This document shows, piece after piece, positions 59,510 to 64,000 of a DNA stretch of 64,000 nt; within the stretch, counting starts at the first letter, position 1; every line of letters begins with the position of its first letter. Under the pieces are notes generated by a model. That model saw only the letters and a program-made list of their open reading frames with translations, was not told the origin of the DNA and did not search any database. The DNA comes from Microdochium bolleyi (Eukaryota > Ascomycota > Sordariomycetes > Xylariales > Microdochiaceae): the NCBI GenBank assembly GCA_001566295.1, contig KQ964251.1, positions 811,838 to 875,837 on the forward strand, written 5' to 3'. The position numbers and the translations under genes are program-made.

Positions 59510-60918
59510 TGCTGTTTGGCCTGTCGCACACGCTGAAAGGTATGGGAGATGAGTCGGATTAAATCAAGACCGAGAATGAAGCCGAGTTGGCCAAATGCTT
59601 TGCGCTGTGGAAATATGTGGAATTGATCATGGCCTTGAAGGTTTGGCGAGGCAGGAGCATCGGAGGCAGGATGACGTGGGGATGGAGAAGCGCGAGGCCT
59701 GTCGACGCGTAAAGCCGCGTTTGTTCGTCAGGCCGCTCGCGTGCCACACCTCGCAGCTCGGTCACCTGGGCAAGCTTCCCGCTCCGCAAATTCCGTACCG
59801 CTCTGGACGTAGTCATCATACTGGCATATCTAAAGTAGGGCATGCTTGGTAGCTCGATCTTTTGGAGGCCCTGGTTGAGCCTCAATTGTGCTGGTCGGCT
59901 GTACCAAATCATATTCGCCACCGCTGCACCTGGCGATCTTCCACGGTCCTGGAATCGAGGATGCGCCCAGCGCTATGGGAGGAATATACGGCAAATCGAC
60001 GCACCACGACACTAGTGTCGTCGGTCCTCGACGAACCCAAAATGCAACGCGGAACACTGCTCCCCATGTATCTTGGGGGTTTTTGTTTGACACAGGTGCA
60101 ATGCCAAGTTGCTCCGAGTCTCTGCTTCACAGGAACCCATGGGATAGTGCTCACCCGCACAATTCTAAACTTAGCTCTCCGGTAATTAACTGGTGGGGCG
60201 CGTGGTGCCGAGCTCGATCTCGCTTCTCACAGTCGTTTCATGATCACGTCAACCTCACCCGAGCAAGGCTGCGCACTCCGTAGCCTGATGATTGTGATAG
60301 ACATGCGGAGTGTATCTTTCGCAACGTTTCCGCTATCGAGGACCTTTACCAAGATATCATTTGGAGTTGTCATTTCTCTCACAAGTGCGTACTGCAAATG
60401 ATCATTTAGCCACAGCCTTGTGAAACGGCAAGAGTACCCTAGCGTAGGGCTGTACCAATGTTGAGCAACCCATTAACTTCGGCCCTGGCTCCTGACGATG
60501 AGCAGTTCCATGATGCTCTCCCTTTCCCTGAGCGCTCGCCGACCATGCAAATTAGTTGATTCTGGAGACCAGGTTCCAGATGCGACGATCCTTGCTCCTG
60601 CGTGGCCAGGGGCCAATGTATTGGCTCTCGAATGCTGTCAAACACAACCCCTTGAAGCCAGGGGCTCCGTAATTCAACCTCAGAGGGCGGGCGCTCGGCT
60701 TCGCAAACTCCCATAACTTTCCCCTCGTCTCGCTTCCAGCACACGACTTCCACGACAAAACCGTGCAACAACACGGGGCGAGACGGTCGCAGAACTCGGG
60801 TCAACACGCACCTCTCGAATTGATCCTCTTCCGCGTTTGATGCGCCACCAACCCGGTATGCTCTCTCGGATCATCAAGCGAACCTCTACTCTGGCGAGAT
60901 CAGTCCACCTCGACCCCA
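59510..60918. promoter_or_regulatory. Divergent intergenic region between sub1 and the PXA-PX gene
   Basis: 1.4 kb. A minus-strand frame (59559-59921) opens from GTG and holds a Met-rich, Arg-rich start (MMTTSRAVRNLRSGK), but no family is recognised and I do not call it. No other element stands out. Confidence 0.4.
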
Positions 60919-63900
60919 ATGACCCAGCCCGATGAGGGCGCCGCCTCCGCCGCGGTGCAGCCGGCGCATGCAGACGATGGCAAAGACTCGCTCTCAGTCT
61001 CTATGAACGATGCCGACAATCTCCACGATGCGAACCGCGAACAGCTGAAACCTGCTCTGGACGCCGACGTACATGGCCGAAAAAGTCCCAACAAGTTGAA
61101 TATGGCTGCCGGCAGTCAGACTGAGGATCTCACCAAGAAGTTGCTAGACTTCCTGGCTTCTGCAACACCCGAAACCCTAGGCATGGTTGCGGCCGGCTTC
61201 ACGTTATTAACCTATTTGGTCATTGGCCAGCTCGGCCTGCTGCTTGTGGGAGCTTCTGGTGGCATAGCAGTATTCGCGGCACTGGAGCGGAGGAATCCCG
61301 GGTTGACACAGGCAGTTCGAGGCCAGAAAGGTTACGACTTCTTGGAAACACTGTTCGAGGCAGCAAAACCCAGAGCGTTCGAGGATGCCTCCACCTCCGA
61401 AAGCAAGGATCACAGCTCGGATCTGCGCTCATTCGATGACTTCCAGCCCGAAACCCGCGACGCCCTGAACGAGTTCGTCGATGCCACCATCCGCGACTAT
61501 GTCAACTGGTGGTACCACCCAATCGTGCCTTCGGATAGGTCATTCGCGCTTTCGTGCCGGAAAACAATGACTTCGTACATTCTCGCCATGTCAAACCAAC
61601 TCGGCCGAAAGCGACCAGCAGACTCTTTTGTGGACTTCCTCACCCATTCGTGCTCAATCATAATAGTCTTCTTCTCCGAGATGGCCAGCGCCTACAATGA
61701 GCTGCCAGCCGATAGCAATGCCAGCGCAACAGACGCGATCTACAACTATCTTGCTACGAACACAGACTCTCCGTTGGCGAATCTTCTCAATCAGCAACAA
61801 CAAGCTGCAAAGTTCAAGCTGGTTGCGGAGGATCTTTTGAGCTTTCTCGACAAGCAATCATACGACTGCGACCCAGTCCGCGTTTTCATGCGCGAGATCA
61901 TGGCAACCACTGTGCTCGAGGGTACTCTACAGACCTGTTCGAAGGCTGAGTGGATCAATGCCTGGATCGTCTACCTGCTAGAATCGGGGGAGACCGATCT
62001 TTCCCAAGCTATCGACGAGGCTATTGAGCAGAAAGCCTTCAGCGACATTGATGGCAATGTTGGTAACATTGGCTTGTCCAAGGGCAACCGCAACTCATAC
62101 GACATGGATCGCGCACGGCGGAAGGAGCAAACGCACAAGAAGAAACTATCGAAAGCAGATGAGGAGATGGAAAAGGCCATGGAGGAAATGAAGCGGCTTA
62201 ATCAGATGATCGCCAACGCTAATCAAGCCGGTGGTACGGAGGGTTCGGGGTTAAGTGGCGAAGCTGCCTCGATACTCAGAGACGCGATTGCTTCCCAAGC
62301 CACGAACGTGCCCAATGATAATCAAGCAACTGATGGCGAGGAGCCACCACCCATGCCGCCTCGTCCATCTGCCGAAAAGACACAGAGTTTCTCGAGGGGG
62401 TCGCGTGATGGGACGACCTCCGCAAGACATAGTGTCATAAGCACCGCTGATCCGCTTGAGGAGTCTGCTGACTGTACGGCTCGAACAAGTCCGCGCGATC
62501 AACTTGAACCAGCAGAACCGTCTCTGCCTCCTCGAACTTTCACGAATTTCGACCAGTTCGTGCCCCCAGCGAAAGATGAACCACTAGAAGACGAGGTTCG
62601 CAAGGTCGTCGCGCCCCTGACTCTGCACAATGCTAGTATCACCATACACGATGATATTGGTAACGAGAAGGGTCAGCTACGGTCAAAACCCAGCTGGGAA
62701 TATCTGATCCAGATCGAGCCCGCCTCAAATCAACATTCTGGGTGGATGATCATGAAAACATACACACACTTTGAAGCTCTTCACGAGAGCTTGCGACGCA
62801 TAGCAGCGATCTCGGGAGCAGCAGCATTCTTGGAGGCACACGGGACTTTCCCCAGCTGGAAGGTCCATACCCGGGCTTCCTTGCGTGGGGAAATGGAACG
62901 CTACCTGACCATGGCATGTGTAGAGAAACCCCTTGCTGAATCCGAAGCAATGAAGAGGTTTCTTGAAAAGAGCCAGACAGGGCGGATGCCTGCCAACAGA
63001 GGGTTCTCTTTCGAATCCATGGGCAAAGGAATGCTTGACGCCCTACAAAACGCACCCAAAGGCGCCCTGGATGGTGGCAAAGTTGTCGTTGGCGGAGTCA
63101 CCGGTGTCTTTGGCAACATTGGTCTCGGACCGCGACGATCCACCAACTTGTCGAACAAAACACTCCAGGAGCCGGTTGCGCCGAGTCCACCACGCAGCGC
63201 AAGTCCGCGACCGCTCTCGCTGTCTGCGCTGCCAAGGATGGAGACCGATACACCTATGACAAATGTGGCGGCTAGGGCCAGAGATAGCATCGATAGCCAG
63301 CACTCAGTCATTTCGGTACAGCCAGGCAAGATGGCTCCGATGGACAGACGCCCCAGCTCTCAGGTGGACAGAGAGTCAGACATTGCACAATCTGCGCGTA
63401 TGGACCGCTGGGACATGATCTCCGCCAGTGCGAGCAGCAGCAGGGTTCACAGCCGTGCCTCAAGTATGGCCGCAAGGCGTTCCCCGATGAGGTCTCCATC
63501 TGAGACCAGTCTCGCCAACCTCAGACTACCACCCCTTCCAACAGACATGTCCGATGACTATGGTTCGCCAATTACCATGCGGCATAGTCTGGACAGTTCG
63601 CGGCTGCTATCTCCAAGGACTATGACCAACAGCGCGAGCAATACCTCGCTGTCACGTTTGTCTCCTTCCATACAGGAGGAGAAGCCACCTCAGTCCAGTG
63701 TGATGCAGAAGCGGATCCCCAAGCAGCACGTGCCGTTGACTGAGGCAGAGACACGTGTGGCAGTCGAGCTGCTCTTCGCCGTGATCAATGAGCTCTACAC
63801 GCTCTCTTCAGCGTGGAACATTCGCCGGACCCTGCTTACAGCTGCCAAGTCATTCCTACTGCGGCCCGGCAATCCATCGATGAACTCGATCCAGACTTTG

Positions 63901-64000
63901 ATCCAACATTCACTGATCGACACGAATACTACGGACGATGGAATCGCCGCACATATTCGCAAACTACGAGAAAATACTCTACCGACAGAAGAGGAGCGCG
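60919..64000 (+). CDS. PXA-PX-Nexin_C membrane protein (SNX13/Mdm1-like), cut by the window edge
   Basis: The frame is open without introns from the ATG at 60919 to the right edge (1027 codons seen; the 3' end is missing). Residues 1-75 are polar. A hydrophobic hairpin at about 86-122 (LGMVAAGFTLLTYLVIGQLGLLLVGASGG is its core, in two segments) should anchor it in the ER membrane. The PXA domain lies at about 178-370 (VNWWYHPIVPSD, SFVDFLTHSCSIII). A coiled coil follows (KKLSKADEEMEKAMEEMKRL, about 410-435). A PX-like domain at about 590-690 contains KTYTHFEALHESL and ERYLTMACVEKPL. A long Ser/Pro-rich linker precedes a Nexin_C domain from about residue 935 (LTEAETRVAVELLFAVINEL). The RGS domain of animal SNX13/25 is absent, as in yeast Mdm1. 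Mdm1-type proteins tether ER to vacuole or lipid droplets. The PX basic lipid-binding motif is degenerate. Confidence 0.9.
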   Translation, partial: MTQPDEGAASAAVQPAHADDGKDSLSVSMNDADNLHDANREQLKPALDADVHGRKSPNKLNMAAGSQTEDLTKKLLDFLASATPETLGMVAAGFTLLTYLVIGQLGLLLVGASGGIAVFAALERRNPGLTQAVRGQKGYDFLETLFEAAKPRAFEDASTSESKDHSSDLRSFDDFQPETRDALNEFVDATIRDYVNWWYHPIVPSDRSFALSCRKTMTSYILAMSNQLGRKRPADSFVDFLTHSCSIIIVFFSEMASAYNELPADSNASATDAIYNYLATNTDSPLANLLNQQQQAAKFKLVAEDLLSFLDKQSYDCDPVRVFMREIMATTVLEGTLQTCSKAEWINAWIVYLLESGETDLSQAIDEAIEQKAFSDIDGNVGNIGLSKGNRNSYDMDRARRKEQTHKKKLSKADEEMEKAMEEMKRLNQMIANANQAGGTEGSGLSGEAASILRDAIASQATNVPNDNQATDGEEPPPMPPRPSAEKTQSFSRGSRDGTTSARHSVISTADPLEESADCTARTSPRDQLEPAEPSLPPRTFTNFDQFVPPAKDEPLEDEVRKVVAPLTLHNASITIHDDIGNEKGQLRSKPSWEYLIQIEPASNQHSGWMIMKTYTHFEALHESLRRIAAISGAAAFLEAHGTFPSWKVHTRASLRGEMERYLTMACVEKPLAESEAMKRFLEKSQTGRMPANRGFSFESMGKGMLDALQNAPKGALDGGKVVVGGVTGVFGNIGLGPRRSTNLSNKTLQEPVAPSPPRSASPRPLSLSALPRMETDTPMTNVAARARDSIDSQHSVISVQPGKMAPMDRRPSSQVDRESDIAQSARMDRWDMISASASSSRVHSRASSMAARRSPMRSPSETSLANLRLPPLPTDMSDDYGSPITMRHSLDSSRLLSPRTMTNSASNTSLSRLSPSIQEEKPPQSSVMQKRIPKQHVPLTEAETRVAVELLFAVINELYTLSSAWNIRRTLLTAAKSFLLRPGNPSMNSIQTLIQHSLIDTNTTDDGIAAHIRKLRENTLPTEEER

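Noticed and set aside
59559..59921. Minus-strand frame with a mitochondrial-targeting-like start
   Set aside because: It opens from GTG, has no family resemblance after the first about 20 residues, and lies in the sub1 promoter region.

Overview
The window is nuclear DNA from a filamentous ascomycete, most likely a Sordariomycete (a Glomerellales- or Hypocreales-like lineage is a guess). The evidence is short GT-AG introns (about 42-190 nt) with CTRAC-like branch sites, moderately GC-rich DNA, and typical Pezizomycotina proteins: an APSES regulator of the StuA/ASM-1 type, a microbial-type opsin, a cutinase, a CCG-6-like GPI protein, a Zn(II)2Cys6 factor and COP9 signalosome subunit 3. I found 17 protein-coding genes (15 recognised families plus a pair of small Cys-tailed proteins). 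I recognised no rRNA, tRNA, CRISPR or intact transposon. Exon boundaries were set by hand from splice motifs and frame continuity; every spliced model keeps an open frame.

Layout. 0.9-5.3 kb: a secreted cutinase and a retinal-binding proton-pump opsin, both on the minus strand, separated by 2.6 kb of apparently empty DNA. 7.1-8.1 kb: a tandem pair of 58- and 66-residue proteins ending in cysteine runs, each with a tiny first exon. 8.6-18.2 kb: a compact housekeeping block with csn3, rfa1 (tail to tail with csn3 and sharing a divergent promoter with a dienelactone-hydrolase-fold gene), a D-2-hydroxyacid dehydrogenase and a Rev1-like single-BRCT protein. 18.2-36.6 kb: an 18.4-kb stretch in which I recognise no gene, carrying two long poly-G tracts and several microsatellites, and ending in the pyrimidine-rich leader of stuA. 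36.6-43.1 kb: stuA and a PrpE-type propionyl-CoA synthetase with a peroxisome-like C-terminus. 46.4-47.0 kb: a small GPI-anchored wall protein. 47-52 kb: mostly empty. 52-58.1 kb: a quinone oxidoreductase, a 14-TM DHA2 transporter and a nine-exon Zn2Cys6 regulator, which look like a small detoxification or efflux unit. 58.9-64 kb: the coactivator Sub1/PC4 and, running off the right edge, a PXA-PX-Nexin_C membrane protein.

The genes do not form one pathway. The most plausible functional group is regulator + transporter + oxidoreductase at 52-58 kb. The observations most worth following up are the tandem Cys-tailed small proteins, the open N-terminal extension upstream of the usual StuA start, the long gene-free region 5' of stuA, the poly-G pair, the probable peroxisomal routing of the propionyl-CoA synthetase, and the degenerate PX domain in the last gene.
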